Shown: positions 35,140 through 45,096 of the stretch, one piece after another
How the letters are laid out: every line of letters starts with the position of its first letter
Numbering within the stretch: position 1 is the first letter of the stretch
Source of the DNA: Draconibacterium sp.
GTDB lineage: Bacteria; Bacteroidota; Bacteroidia; Bacteroidales; Prolixibacteraceae
DNA: 57,133 nt
Direction of reading: 5' to 3'
Assembly (NCBI GenBank): GCA_016705335.1
Contig: JADIYN010000037.1
Location: 1 to 57,133, forward strand
Translations under genes and position numbers: made by a program
The notes under the pieces: model-generated
The model's database searches: none
The model's input: the letters and a program-made list of their open reading frames with translations, nothing else
What the model was told of the DNA's origin: nothing

Positions 35140-36968
35140 ATGAAGACAAATCCGTTAAGTGAAAAACAGTTGTTGGCTTTAAATGAACTGACAAAGGAAA
35201 TTACGCCTGAGCAAATTATTTGGTTGAGCGGGTTTTTGGAAGGAAAGTTCTCGGGATTAGGTTCGGCTGGAAATACTTATGTAAATGGTGCGAGTGTAAT
35301 TACCAATGTTATGGCAAATGCAGGCCAGCCCGAGTCGAATATAAAACTTACCATTTTGTACGGTTCCGAAACAGGGAATTCAAAAACCCAGGCCGAAAAA
35401 TTGGCAGAAAAAGCCTCTTTCAAAAATATAAAAGCTACTGTTTACAGCATGTGCGACTATAATTACAAAAAGCTAAAGAAGAGGAATATGTTGCAATAAT
35501 TGTAAGTACTCACGGCGAAGGCGACCCACCTGACATGGCTGAAGATTTTCATAAATTTATTACAGGTAATCGTGCACCAAAATTGCCGAACCTTACCTAT
35601 TCGGTTTTGGCTCTTGGCGATAAATCATATAAATATTTCTGCAAAACCGGCGAAGATATTGATGCAGGTTGCAAAGCCGCCGGTGCTTTCAGGTTAACAC
35701 CGCTTGTGAAATGCGATGTTGATTACGAAGAAAGCGCTGAAATCTGGATGAACAATTTTTTACTAAACCTCACACCTGTGCAATCGCTGACTGCGGCTCC
35801 TTCGGCAATTACAACAGCTGCAGAAATATCAAAAGAAGCTGCAGCGCAAAACTATTCGGAGTTCTCCAAAAAGAATCCATACATGGCAACTGTGCTTGAA
35901 AAAGTAAAAATTACTGGCCATGATTCCGACAAGGAGGTTTTCCATCTCGAACTTTCACTGGAAGCATCCGGAATTACTTATGAACCGGGAGATGCTGTTG
36001 GTATATTTACCAAAAACCCTGAATTACTTGTGAATCAGATTATCGAAAAAACAGGATTTAATCCGGAACAAAAAGTTGATATTAAAGTAGGTGAAGTGTC
36101 ACTTTTTGATGCACTTACATTTCATCTTGAAATAACAATTTTAACATTCGATATCCTTCAAAAATATTTTGAACGGACTCAAAACAAAGAGCTTGAAAAA
36201 CTGATGCGCGATGATAAATTACTCGATGAATATTTATACGGGCACGATGTTTTGGATTTACTTGAAGATTTTCCGTTTGATTGGAATATCAATAAATTCG
36301 TTGAAATATTAAGACCACTGCCTGCGCGATTGTATTCCATTTCATCAAGCATGGAAAGTGTGGGAGAGGAGGTTCATGCAACAGTTTCAGTAGTTCGCTA
36401 CGAACGGAAAAACAGGTTGCGCACAGGGGCGTGTTCATCTCATTTAGCCGATAGTATTGAAATAGATGATCAGATCCCGATTTACATTGAGAAAAATCCA
36501 TTGTTTAAACTTCCGGCAAATGGATCGAAAATAATAATGGTGGGCGCCGGAACAGGAATTGCGCCTTACCGGGCATTTATGCAGGAACGTGAAAGCAGGG
36601 GAATTGAAGGGAAATCGTGGTTGTTCTTTGGTGACAGGCGATTTAATGCTGACTTTTTGTACCAGATTGAATGGCAAAAGCTCCTCAAATCAAAACACCT
36701 CGAAAAAATGGAAGTTGCCTTTTCGCGCGACCAGGAAGAAAAAATTTATGTTCAGCACAAACTCCTCGAAAACCAAAAAGAGGTGTACAAATGGATTGAA
36801 GAGGGCGCGTATTTTTATTTGTGCGGCGATATGCGAAACATGGCCAAAGACGTGAACAAAACACTACTTCAGATAATTCAGAATGAAGGAGGAATTAGTG
36901 CTGAAAAAGCAACTGAATACGTTAAAAAACTGAAAAAGGAAAAACGATTTCAGTCGGATGTTTATTAA
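35140..36968 (+). CDS. cysJ: sulfite reductase flavoprotein alpha subunit, frameshifted
   Basis: Carries electrons from NADPH through FAD and FMN to CysI. FMN domain: ILYGSETGNSKTQAEKLAEK, then after one missing A near 35475 KEEEYVAIIVSTHGEGDPPD and LALGDKSYKYFCKTGEDIDA. FAD domain: RLYSISSSMESVGEEVHATV and RTGACSSHLAD. NADPH domain: IIMVGAGTGIAPYRAFMQER, WLFFGDRRFNADFLYQIEWQ, YFYLCGDMRNMAKDVN, ending SDVY. About 609 residues joined, full length. It follows the siroheme gene by 15 bp and precedes cysI with a 93-bp gap containing short direct repeats. Confidence 0.93.
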
Positions 36969-37061
36969 GAAAACTTCACCCCGATACTCATTGGGAGAAG
37001 AGTTGGAAAATTGTTTATGTGTCTTGATACTTGATACTTAAATCTTAAATCTAAAAAAAAA

Positions 37062-38759
37062 ATGGACGATACAATAAACTGGGATGTACTTTCTGAAGTT
37101 GAAAAATTAAAGTACGACAGTAACTATTTAAGAGGTACTTTACTTGAAAGTTTGGCCGATCCAATAACATGGGCAATTTCACCGGGAGATACGCAGATTT
37201 CCAAATTCCATGGCATGTACCAGCAGTGGGATCGCGATATTGATAAAGAACGGAAAAGTCAAAAGCTTGAACCTGCCTTTTCTTTTCTCATCAGGGTGCG
37301 CGTTCCGGGAGGTGTAGTAACCCCGGCGCAATGGCTTACAATGGATTCGCTGGCAGATAAATATGCAATCGGGACTTTGAAAATAACAACCCGTCAAACT
37401 TTTCAGTTACACGGTGTTTTGAAGAAGAATTTAAAAGCTACACTTCATAGTATAAACAAAAGTTTATTGGACACAATTTCTGCTTGCGGCGATGTAAACC
37501 GAAATGTGATGAGTCATGCAAATCCTGCCGAATCACCGTTTTATCCCGAAGTGATCGAACTGGCAAAAAATATTGGCAATCACCTTTTACCCAAAACACG
37601 CGCTTATCACGAAATTTGGCTTGACGAAAAACAGGTTGCCGGAAGTAAAACTGAAGAACCAATTTATGGAGATCGTTACTTGCCCCGGAAATTTAAAATT
37701 GCAGTCGTAATTCCGCCAAACAATGATTGTGATGTTTTTTCGCAGGATCTGGGTTTTATAGCAATTGTTAATGACAATAAAATTGTTGGTTACAATATTG
37801 TAATAGGTGGAGGTTTGGGTTCAACTTTTGGGTTGCACGAAACTTATCCGCGGCTTGGTACTGTAATTGGTTCCTGCACCCCTGACCAGGTTATTGATGT
37901 TGCCGAAAAAGTTGTAATGGTGCAGCGCGACAATGGCGACCGCCAAAACCGCAAACTGGCCCGTTTTAAATATACAATCGACAGAAATGGTGTTGAATGG
38001 GTGAAAAGCGAAATTGAAAAATATTTAGGTTACAAATTTCTTGCTGAAGTGCCTGTAAAATTTGAGCGAAACGGTGACAATTACGGATGGAAAAAAGGAA
38101 CAGACAATAAATGGCACCTTACCTATTTTGTTGAAGGCGGGCGAGTAAGGGATTTGGAAAAAGAAAAAATGAAAACCGCTCTGCGTGAAATTGCAACTAT
38201 AACCGATGGAAATTTTATTCTCACCGGCAATCAAAATGTAATAATAGCAGGTGTTTCTGACTCAATAAAAAAGAAAGTTGATGCAATACTGAAATTGCAC
38301 AACGTTTCTCCAACCGAAATCTCGGGATTGCGTAAAAACTCAATTTCATGTGTTGCGCTGCCCACCTGCCCGCTGGCATTTGCTGAAGCTGAGAGATATT
38401 TACCTGATTTAATTTCTAAAATCGACATTATTTTAAATGAATTTGGTTTGTCGAAAGAAGAAATTGTAATAAGAATGACAGGATGCCCAAATGGTTGTGG
38501 ACGCCCGTATTTGGCCGAAATTGGCTTGATTGGAAAATCGCCGGGATATTACAATTTGTATTTGGGAGGAAGTTTTGAAGGAACACGACTCAATAATTTA
38601 TACAGGGAAACCATTCAGGAAGAAGAAATCCTAAAGGAATTACACACAGTTATTAAAGATTTTGCTGAAAACCGTTTGGAAAATGAGCATTTCGGTGATT
38701 TTACGATACGCCTGGGATATGTAACCGAAATAAAAGAAGGGAAAGAATTTAAACATTAA
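37062..38759 (+). CDS. cysI: sulfite reductase hemoprotein beta subunit
   Basis: Reduces sulfite to sulfide with six electrons using coupled siroheme and 4Fe-4S centres. 565 residues. N half: RVRVPGGVVTPAQWLTMDSL, TTRQTFQLHGV, CGDVNRNVM. The cluster cysteines are near residues 429-435 (SCVALPTCPLAFAEAE) and 473-477 (TGCPNGCGRPYLAEIG). Arg/Lys residues for siroheme and sulfite are in the parallel repeats. Intact. With CysJ this forms the assimilatory NADPH enzyme that makes sulfide for cysteine. Confidence 0.95.
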   Translation: MDDTINWDVLSEVEKLKYDSNYLRGTLLESLADPITWAISPGDTQISKFHGMYQQWDRDIDKERKSQKLEPAFSFLIRVRVPGGVVTPAQWLTMDSLADKYAIGTLKITTRQTFQLHGVLKKNLKATLHSINKSLLDTISACGDVNRNVMSHANPAESPFYPEVIELAKNIGNHLLPKTRAYHEIWLDEKQVAGSKTEEPIYGDRYLPRKFKIAVVIPPNNDCDVFSQDLGFIAIVNDNKIVGYNIVIGGGLGSTFGLHETYPRLGTVIGSCTPDQVIDVAEKVVMVQRDNGDRQNRKLARFKYTIDRNGVEWVKSEIEKYLGYKFLAEVPVKFERNGDNYGWKKGTDNKWHLTYFVEGGRVRDLEKEKMKTALREIATITDGNFILTGNQNVIIAGVSDSIKKKVDAILKLHNVSPTEISGLRKNSISCVALPTCPLAFAEAERYLPDLISKIDIILNEFGLSKEEIVIRMTGCPNGCGRPYLAEIGLIGKSPGYYNLYLGGSFEGTRLNNLYRETIQEEEILKELHTVIKDFAENRLENEHFGDFTIRLGYVTEIKEGKEFKH

Positions 38760-38790
38760 GATTCTTGAAAAATCCATAAAAATAAACGTG

Positions 38791-39630
38791 ATGAGAAAAA
38801 CAGTTTCAATATTGGGATGTGGATGGTTGGGAACGGCACTGGGAAAAAAACTTTTGGCAAAAAGGTTTATTGTTAAAGGTTCAACAATAACAGCCGAGAA
38901 AATAAACGAACTTGAGATTACAGGAATTCAGCCATTTTATGTTAAAGTTGGACCTGATTCGATGGATATGGATTATGCTGCTTTTTTTAATACCGATGTG
39001 TTGTTAATTGCACTTCCGCCCCAGCGAATAGAAAATATTGAAGAGATTTTCCCGAAACAAATAAACCAGGTAATTCAGTTTATTGAAAAACTGAAAATTA
39101 GAAAAGTGATTTTCATTTCCTCAACTTCAGTTGTCGAAAAGTGCAAGATCAAAGTTAGCGAAGGCGATGAGGGAAATCCCGGCAAACCTGCCGGCCGGGC
39201 GCTTTTGAAAGCCGAAAAAATGCTGATGGATTTAAAGGAAACAAAAACCACTGTATTGCGGTTTGGCGGATTGATTGGGTATAACCGCAATCCGGCCAGA
39301 TTTCTGCTGGGTAAAACCGATGTTTCGGCAAATACGCCCGTCAATCTTATTCATCGCGATGATTGTGTAAAAATTATCACTGAAATAATTGAAAAAGATA
39401 TTTGGGGTGAAATTTTTAACGCCTGCAGTCCGGGACATCCCACAAAAAAGGATTTTTATACACGGGCAGCAAAAATTGGCGATTTGCCAAAACCGGGGTT
39501 TATTGATAAATATGAAAATTATAAAATAGTAAACAGCGACAAAATGATTAAAAAGCTGGATTACACGTTTCAATACCCAAACCCGATGGATTATTTAAAA
39601 GAGCTTGAAGAATGGGCATATCGCATCTGA
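38791..39630 (+). CDS. NAD(P)-binding SDR/epimerase-like protein
   Basis: 279 residues from the ATG at 38791; a GTG one codon earlier is possible. Rossmann N terminus VSILGCGWLGTALGKKLLAK, strand VLLIALPPQRIENIEEIFPK, SSTSVVEK, and a YeeZ/epimerase-like C terminus (LIHRDDCVKIITEIIEKDIW, GEIFNACSPGHPTKKDFYTR). The usual SDR Tyr-x-x-x-Lys is not evident (GRALLKAEKM is in its place), so catalysis as an epimerase is doubtful. It lies inside the sulfite/siroheme operon and overlaps the next gene by 19 bp, which ties it to that pathway. Function unknown. Intact. Confidence 0.8.
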   Translation: MRKTVSILGCGWLGTALGKKLLAKRFIVKGSTITAEKINELEITGIQPFYVKVGPDSMDMDYAAFFNTDVLLIALPPQRIENIEEIFPKQINQVIQFIEKLKIRKVIFISSTSVVEKCKIKVSEGDEGNPGKPAGRALLKAEKMLMDLKETKTTVLRFGGLIGYNRNPARFLLGKTDVSANTPVNLIHRDDCVKIITEIIEKDIWGEIFNACSPGHPTKKDFYTRAAKIGDLPKPGFIDKYENYKIVNSDKMIKKLDYTFQYPNPMDYLKELEEWAYRI

Positions 39631-40349
39631 TATCGATTGTTGGCGCGGGGCCTGGAGATCCGGAATTGCTTACCGTAAAAGCCGTTAACAGATTGAAAAA
39701 TGCTGATGTGATATTATACGATGCTTTGGCAGGAAATGAAATTCTTGACCTTGCAAAACCCGGTGCAGAAAAAATTTATGTGGGCAAATTGCATAATGAC
39801 GGTCAAAACCAGGTAGAGCGACAAAACAGTATTCATGCAAAATTTCTTAAATTTTCAAAGCAAAACAAAACTGTGTTGCGCTTAAAATCCGGCGACCCTA
39901 TGGTTTTTGGACGCGGGGCAGAGGAAGTGCGTTTTTGCAGGGAAAACAATCTTAATTACGAAGTAATACCCGGAGTTACAGCCGGAATTGCTGCATCCGC
40001 TTTTTTTGATATTCCGTTAACTGAAAGAGGGAAAAGCAGTTCCCTGCTTTTTTGTTCAGGACAACGCGAAAACGGTTGTTTCTCAAATATGGATTCAATA
40101 GCTCATATTTTAAACTCCGGTTCATCGGCTGTAATTTATATGGGGCTCAATATTTTGGCAGATCTGGCTTGTGCCTTGATTAAAAATTCAGTTGAAAGTT
40201 CTACTCCCGTTCAGATTTTAAGTAATATTTCACGAATAAATCAAAGTATTTGCTCAACTACACTGGGTAATGTTTCAACTTTCCTTGAACAAAACGAACC
40301 CGATTCGCCTGCAACAATTATTATTGGAAAGCACGCAACGCAAATTTGA
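39612..40349 (+). CDS. cobA: uroporphyrinogen-III C-methyltransferase
   Basis: Methylates uroporphyrinogen III twice with S-adenosylmethionine to precorrin-2, the substrate of the dehydrogenase at 34669. 245 residues with LISIVGAGPGDPELLTVKAV, NADVILYDALAG, RLKSGDPMVFGRGAEEV, VIPGVTAGIAASAF and PLTERG. Intact. Starts inside the preceding gene, indicating tight coupling. Together with the dehydrogenase it completes siroheme synthesis for CysI. Confidence 0.93.
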   Translation: MGISHLISIVGAGPGDPELLTVKAVNRLKNADVILYDALAGNEILDLAKPGAEKIYVGKLHNDGQNQVERQNSIHAKFLKFSKQNKTVLRLKSGDPMVFGRGAEEVRFCRENNLNYEVIPGVTAGIAASAFFDIPLTERGKSSSLLFCSGQRENGCFSNMDSIAHILNSGSSAVIYMGLNILADLACALIKNSVESSTPVQILSNISRINQSICSTTLGNVSTFLEQNEPDSPATIIIGKHATQI

Positions 40350-40380
40350 ATTGTTATCTTCGGTTCTTTAAAACTTTTCA

Positions 40381-40671
40381 ATGGAAAAAAATAAATACTG
40401 TTGTCGGATTTTCCCAATCATTCTTTTATTAGTTTCTCTGATTCCCGCACTTGCAATCTGGTATTTCGATGAGGGAATACATTCATTTTCGTTTCTCACC
40501 AACAAAAACGAAATCTTTAATTTTCTTGGAACCGTTTTATTTATTGCTATAATTCCGATTGGTATTTTTTACTGGCTGAACGACAAAGAAAAGTACCGTT
40601 CGCAGGCAAAAGCAATTTCTTTACTTGGGTTTTTACCGGCGATGTTGGTTTTATTGTTTGTTCTTTTGTAA
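40381..40671 (+). CDS. small membrane protein, unknown
   Basis: 96 residues with three hydrophobic segments: IFPIILLLVSLIPALAIWYF, EIFNFLGTVLFIAIIPIGIF and KAISLLGFLPAMLVLLFVLL. No family recognised. It follows the methyltransferase by 31 bp on the same strand and may be the last gene of that transcript. Reading frame intact. Confidence 0.55.
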   Translation: MEKNKYCCRIFPIILLLVSLIPALAIWYFDEGIHSFSFLTNKNEIFNFLGTVLFIAIIPIGIFYWLNDKEKYRSQAKAISLLGFLPAMLVLLFVLL

Positions 40672-40883
40672 ATCAAATATAGTTTATTCGGAATTAGGAA
40701 TTATTAATTAAGTTTCGTCTGAAAGCTTTTGTTCAATTCAAATAAAAATTTCAGAAGGTGTTTGTTATCAACACTTTCTAATGCAAGTGGTTAGTCGATA
40801 AAAATGAATTGTTTAAAACCAACCATTTAAAAGGTGAAACAGAATTAATTCAAATTACTATCTTTCGCCATCAAAATTTAACT

Positions 40884-43082
40884 ATGCCAAAATTTCCACA
40901 TTATCTTCAACCCGATGCAATGGACTGCGGACCAACCTGTCTGCGGATCGTGGCAAAACATTTCGGGCGGCATTTTAATCTGGAAACTTTACGCAACCTT
41001 ACCTGGAAAACCCGCGAAGGAGTTTCGCTGCTCACTATCAGTGATGCAGCCGAAAGTATTGGTTTTCGTTCCCAAGGTGCACGGTTAACAATCGACAAAT
41101 TATCTGAAATCCCGCTTCCGGCAATTATTCACTGGAACCAGTACCATTTTGTTGTATTATATAAGGTAAGGAAAACCAGGCAGGGTTTTGAGTTTTTTGT
41201 GTCAGATCCTGCTCATGGCCTGGTTGTCTACAATAAGGAGGAATTCCAAAAATGTTGGGCATCAACTCAGCAAAATGGTATTCCCGCGGGAATTGCATTG
41301 CTCCTGGAACCAACTGCTGAGTTTTATAAAGAGGAAGGCGAAAAAGTGAATAAAACCGGTTTCAGGTATCTTTTTTCCTATTTAAAACCTTATCGTAAAC
41401 TCATAAATCAACTGTTACTTGGGTTTTTTACCGGAAGTATCCTCAGTTTACTTTTCCCGTTTCTTACACAGGCAATTGTAGATGTGGGTATTACTACCAA
41501 TAATTTGAGTTTTATCGTTCTTGTATTGGTGGCACAACTGGTTTTAACTGCCAGTCAAACTGCTGTGGGTTTTATCCGGAGTTGGATCATGTTGCATACA
41601 AGTACCCGGATCAGTATTTCACTCATTTCCGATTTCCTGATAAAACTGATGAAACTGCCCATCCGGTTTTTCGATACAAAACTAATTGGCGATTTACGGC
41701 AACGCATTGAAGATAACGACAGGGTTCAAACTTTTTTAACCGGAAGCCTGGTTAGCATGTCATTTGGCATCTTTACATTTATTATATACAGTTTTGTAAT
41801 GGCATATTACGACTGGACAATCCTATTGATTTTTTATATCGGCAGTGCGTTGTATGTTTTGTGGATTGTGCTGTTCCTGAAAAAAAGAAAGGAAATCGAC
41901 TACAAACATTTTAACGTGGCAGCTGCAAACCAAAGCAATGTTTACCAGCTAATTACAGGAATGCAGGAAATAAAACTTAATAACTGCGAAAAACAAAAAC
42001 GATGGGAGTGGGAGCGGATTCAGGCCCGGCTTTTCAGAATTAACGTAAAGGGTTTAATGCTGAACCAAAATCAACAGGCTGGCTCACTTTTTATAAACTC
42101 GGTAAAAAATATCCTCATTTCGTTTATTGCAGCCAAAGCTGTTATTGAAGGTAGCATGACTTTGGGTATGATGATGGCAGTGCAATATATTATAGGTCAG
42201 TTAAATGGTCCGATCAACGAATTTATTGGATTTATGCATGCCGGACAGGATGCAAAAATCAGCCTCGAACGTTTGGGAGAAATCCATAACAACGATGACG
42301 AGGAAGATGCCAATTTGTATAAAAATTATGAATTACCTGGAAACAGGGATATCTCAATACAAAATCTTGCATTTCATTATGAAGGTCCAAAATCTCCACG
42401 GGTTTTAAATGATATTAATCTTGTAATTCCACAAAATAAAATAACGGCAATTGTTGGCGCCAGCGGAAGCGGGAAAACCACACTCATTAAAATGATACTT
42501 GGGTTTTACCCGCCAAATGAAGGAAAAATTGAAATTGGTGGAATTAACCTCACGCAGTTCAGCATGGAAATGTGGCGCAGTAACTGCGGCGTTGTAATGC
42601 AGGACGGATTTATTTTTTCTGATACAATTGCAAATAATATTGCGGTTGGCGAAGATCATCCAAACAAAGAAAAGCTGTTTAATGCGGTAAAAATGGCCAA
42701 TATTCTCGATTATATTGAAAGTTTACCCTTGCGTTATAATACAAAAATAGGGCAGGAGGGAGCAGGTTTAAGTCAGGGACAAAAACAACGTATTTTAATC
42801 GCCCGTGCCATTTATAAAAATCCGGCTTTCTTGTTTTTCGATGAGGCAACAAATTCGCTTGATGCAAATAATGAAAAGGTTATTGTTGAAAATTTGAATG
42901 AATTCTACAAGGGAAAAACTGTAATAACAGTTGCGCACCGTTTGAGTACGGTTAAAAATGCAGATCAGATTGTGGTATTGGAAAATGGAGTAATTGTTGA
43001 ACTCGGAACTCATAACGAACTCGTTACAAAAAGAGGGGAGTATTATAATTTGGTAAAAAATCAGTTGGAATTGGGAAGTTAA
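40884..43082 (+). CDS. C39-peptidase-domain ABC exporter (bacteriocin/peptide type)
   Basis: 732 residues from MPKFPHYLQPDAMDCGPTCL; the upstream in-frame extension is unlikely. N-terminal C39 peptidase with catalytic Cys in AMDCGPTCL, His in IHWNQYHFVVLY and Asp in FVSDPAHG. Then six membrane helices and an ABC domain: Walker A VGASGSGKTTLIKM, Q-loop VVMQDGFIFSD, signature LSQGQKQRILIARA, Walker B FLFFDEATNSLDANNEKV. It should cut a double-glycine leader and export the peptide. The HlyD-like partner follows after one base. No precursor peptide is visible in the 40672-40883 gap. Intact. Confidence 0.92.
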   Translation: MPKFPHYLQPDAMDCGPTCLRIVAKHFGRHFNLETLRNLTWKTREGVSLLTISDAAESIGFRSQGARLTIDKLSEIPLPAIIHWNQYHFVVLYKVRKTRQGFEFFVSDPAHGLVVYNKEEFQKCWASTQQNGIPAGIALLLEPTAEFYKEEGEKVNKTGFRYLFSYLKPYRKLINQLLLGFFTGSILSLLFPFLTQAIVDVGITTNNLSFIVLVLVAQLVLTASQTAVGFIRSWIMLHTSTRISISLISDFLIKLMKLPIRFFDTKLIGDLRQRIEDNDRVQTFLTGSLVSMSFGIFTFIIYSFVMAYYDWTILLIFYIGSALYVLWIVLFLKKRKEIDYKHFNVAAANQSNVYQLITGMQEIKLNNCEKQKRWEWERIQARLFRINVKGLMLNQNQQAGSLFINSVKNILISFIAAKAVIEGSMTLGMMMAVQYIIGQLNGPINEFIGFMHAGQDAKISLERLGEIHNNDDEEDANLYKNYELPGNRDISIQNLAFHYEGPKSPRVLNDINLVIPQNKITAIVGASGSGKTTLIKMILGFYPPNEGKIEIGGINLTQFSMEMWRSNCGVVMQDGFIFSDTIANNIAVGEDHPNKEKLFNAVKMANILDYIESLPLRYNTKIGQEGAGLSQGQKQRILIARAIYKNPAFLFFDEATNSLDANNEKVIVENLNEFYKGKTVITVAHRLSTVKNADQIVVLENGVIVELGTHNELVTKRGEYYNLVKNQLELGS

Positions 43083-43083
43083 A

Positions 43084-44394
43084 ATGTCAGATTCAAACAA
43101 CATAGAAATTCGTTCAGATGAGGTTCAGGAGATAATGGGAACTCCACCAAAATGGATCATTCGTTGGGGAATTGTAATTATTTTTCTGGTTGTTTTGGTT
43201 TTACTTACTGGCAGTTATTTTTATAAATATCCCGATTTAATTCAGGCACGTGTTACAATTGTTTCAATAAATCCTCCAATCTCGGTTGTTGCCCGGTCGG
43301 ATGGTAAACTTGATAAAATTTTTATTCCCGATAAGCAAAAAGTTGAAGCAAACACAATTCTTGGAATTATTGAAAATCCGGCAAACTACGAAGACATTTA
43401 CGAACTAATTGAGTTTCTCGATTCCATTCAAATTGTTTTTTCACACCCAGAATTATTTAGCACATTAAAATTTGAAAAAGAATACAGTCTGGGACAAAAT
43501 CATGCTTATTATTCCTCGCTGGTTAGTCAGTTGCGTGAATATCAAACTTCGGTTAGTTTTAACACTTTCGAGCAAAGAATCAGATCTCTCGAAAAACAAG
43601 TAATCGATTACGCAAATTATTATGAAAAACTCAGGCAGCAAATTGCTGTTTTAAATGATGATTATGTTTTGGCCTCAAGCCAGTTTCATCGCGATTCGGT
43701 TTTACACCTGCGAAAAGTAATGTCGGATGTTGATTTTGAGAAATCGGAAGCGGCCATGTTAAAACAAAAATATGCCTATCAAAATGCATTGACTAACCTG
43801 GCAAGTACGCAAATAACAATGAACCAGTTGAAACAACAAATTCATGAACAAAAAGTACTAAACTCAGAAACCGAAAATAAATTATTGGCAGCTTTAAAAG
43901 AAAAATATGACAACCTGGTAAACCAGTTAAGAGCCTGGGAGCAGGCATTCGTTTTAAAGACTCCAATTGCCGGTCAGGTAACATTTACCAATTTCTGGAG
44001 TGCAAATCAATTTGTTTCTTCAGGTAATGTTGTCTTTACTGTAATCCCTGATAATGAGCAGAAAATAATTGGAAAAGCCACTGTTCCACTTGCTGGTGCC
44101 GGAAAAGTTGAAGTTGGCCAGAAAGTAAATATCAAACTCGATAATTACCCATACATGGAGTTTGGATTGCTTGAAGGAAAAATAATTAACATTTCAATGG
44201 TACCGGTAAATTCTGAAAAAGGTGGATATTACACTGCCGAAATTGAGTTAATCAATAAACTTATTACCAATTCAAAAAAAGAACTTCCATTTAACCAGGA
44301 AATGCAGGGGAATGCTGAGATTATTGCAAAAGACCGACGTTTAATCGAACGTTTGGTTGAGCCACTTGTTTCTGTTTTCAGGGAAAAGATTTGA
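43084..44394 (+). CDS. HlyD-family membrane fusion protein
   Basis: 436 residues: one N-terminal helix (IIRWGIVIIFLVVLVLLTGS), biotinyl-lipoyl-like halves around PPISVVARSDGKLDKIFIPD and LKTPIAGQVTFTNFWSANQF, and a long coiled coil between them (residues about 140-280). The beta-barrel part is IGKATVPLAGAGKVEVGQKV. It links the C39 ABC exporter to an outer-membrane TolC-like channel, which is not encoded here. Intact. Confidence 0.9.
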   Translation: MSDSNNIEIRSDEVQEIMGTPPKWIIRWGIVIIFLVVLVLLTGSYFYKYPDLIQARVTIVSINPPISVVARSDGKLDKIFIPDKQKVEANTILGIIENPANYEDIYELIEFLDSIQIVFSHPELFSTLKFEKEYSLGQNHAYYSSLVSQLREYQTSVSFNTFEQRIRSLEKQVIDYANYYEKLRQQIAVLNDDYVLASSQFHRDSVLHLRKVMSDVDFEKSEAAMLKQKYAYQNALTNLASTQITMNQLKQQIHEQKVLNSETENKLLAALKEKYDNLVNQLRAWEQAFVLKTPIAGQVTFTNFWSANQFVSSGNVVFTVIPDNEQKIIGKATVPLAGAGKVEVGQKVNIKLDNYPYMEFGLLEGKIINISMVPVNSEKGGYYTAEIELINKLITNSKKELPFNQEMQGNAEIIAKDRRLIERLVEPLVSVFREKI

Positions 44395-44530
44395 AGGAAG
44401 GTTTAGGGTTCAAATTTCATAGGTCAAATTTTTGAATGATCCCAGCATCCAGTATCCAATATCAAGAATCCAGTTTCCTCTCATCCAATTATTTCAATTT
44501 TAATTTATTGAAAAAAAGATAAAAAAAGTA

Positions 44531-44559
44531 TTGTTCTTTTATCAGAAATAGTACTTTTG
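44531..44559 (+). promoter_or_regulatory. upstream promoter of the str operon
   Basis: TTG at 44531-44533 and TACTTTTG at 44552-44559 with an 18-bp gap match the Bacteroidota housekeeping pattern. The preceding 44395-44530 holds only short CCAGTATCCAATATC-type direct repeats. Confidence 0.65.
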
Positions 44560-44604
44560 CAAACCGTTTTAAGGGGGTGGTATGCATTTTCACCACTTAA
44601 ATGG

Positions 44605-44633
44605 TTGTTTTTAAGGATTTTTGCATACTTTTG
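44605..44633 (+). promoter_or_regulatory. downstream promoter of the str operon
   Basis: TTG at 44605-44607 and TACTTTTG at 44626-44633, again exactly 18 bp apart. It repeats TACTTTTGCA of the upstream promoter. The start of transcription would be near 44638-44641. Confidence 0.65.
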
Positions 44634-44680
44634 CAGTCCATTTTTGAAAAGATTATTAACTATATAAAAAACAGGTGTTT

Positions 44681-45061
44681 ATGCCAACTATTCAACAGTT
44701 AGTTAGGAAAGGAAGACAAAGTAAAGTTGAGAAGAGTAAATCTCCGGCTTTAGATTCATGCCCGCAACGTCGCGGGGTATGTGTTCGTGTTTATACAACC
44801 ACACCTAAAAAACCAAACTCGGCAATGCGTAAAGTAGCCAGGGTTAGGTTAACAAATGGTAAAGAAGTAAATGCTTACATTCCGGGTGAAGGCCACAATC
44901 TGCAGGAGCACTCAATTGTGCTTGTTCGCGGAGGTAGGGTAAAAGACCTTCCGGGTGTTCGTTACCACTTAATTCGTGGTGCTCTCGATACCGCAGGTGT
45001 TGCAGGACGTTCACAACGTCGTTCAAAGTATGGTGCCAAAAGGCCAAAGGACAAAAAGTAG
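44681..45061 (+). CDS. rpsL: 30S ribosomal protein uS12
   Basis: 126 residues from MPTIQQLVRKGRQSKVEKSK. Decoding-centre loops KKPNSAMRKVARVRL and GRVKDLPGVRYHLIRGALDT are present. In E. coli numbering Lys43 lies in TTTPKKPNS and Lys88 in RVKDLPG, both wild type for streptomycin sensitivity. First gene of the str operon. Confidence 0.97.
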   Translation: MPTIQQLVRKGRQSKVEKSKSPALDSCPQRRGVCVRVYTTTPKKPNSAMRKVARVRLTNGKEVNAYIPGEGHNLQEHSIVLVRGGRVKDLPGVRYHLIRGALDTAGVAGRSQRRSKYGAKRPKDKK

Positions 45062-45096
45062 GAATTAAAAAGTAGTTAACACGTTATTGCAGTGGT

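Noticed and set aside
40672..40883. Double-glycine precursor peptide upstream of the C39 exporter
   Set aside because: Only a 9-codon ORF at 40804 and no Gly-Gly leader in any frame of the gap.
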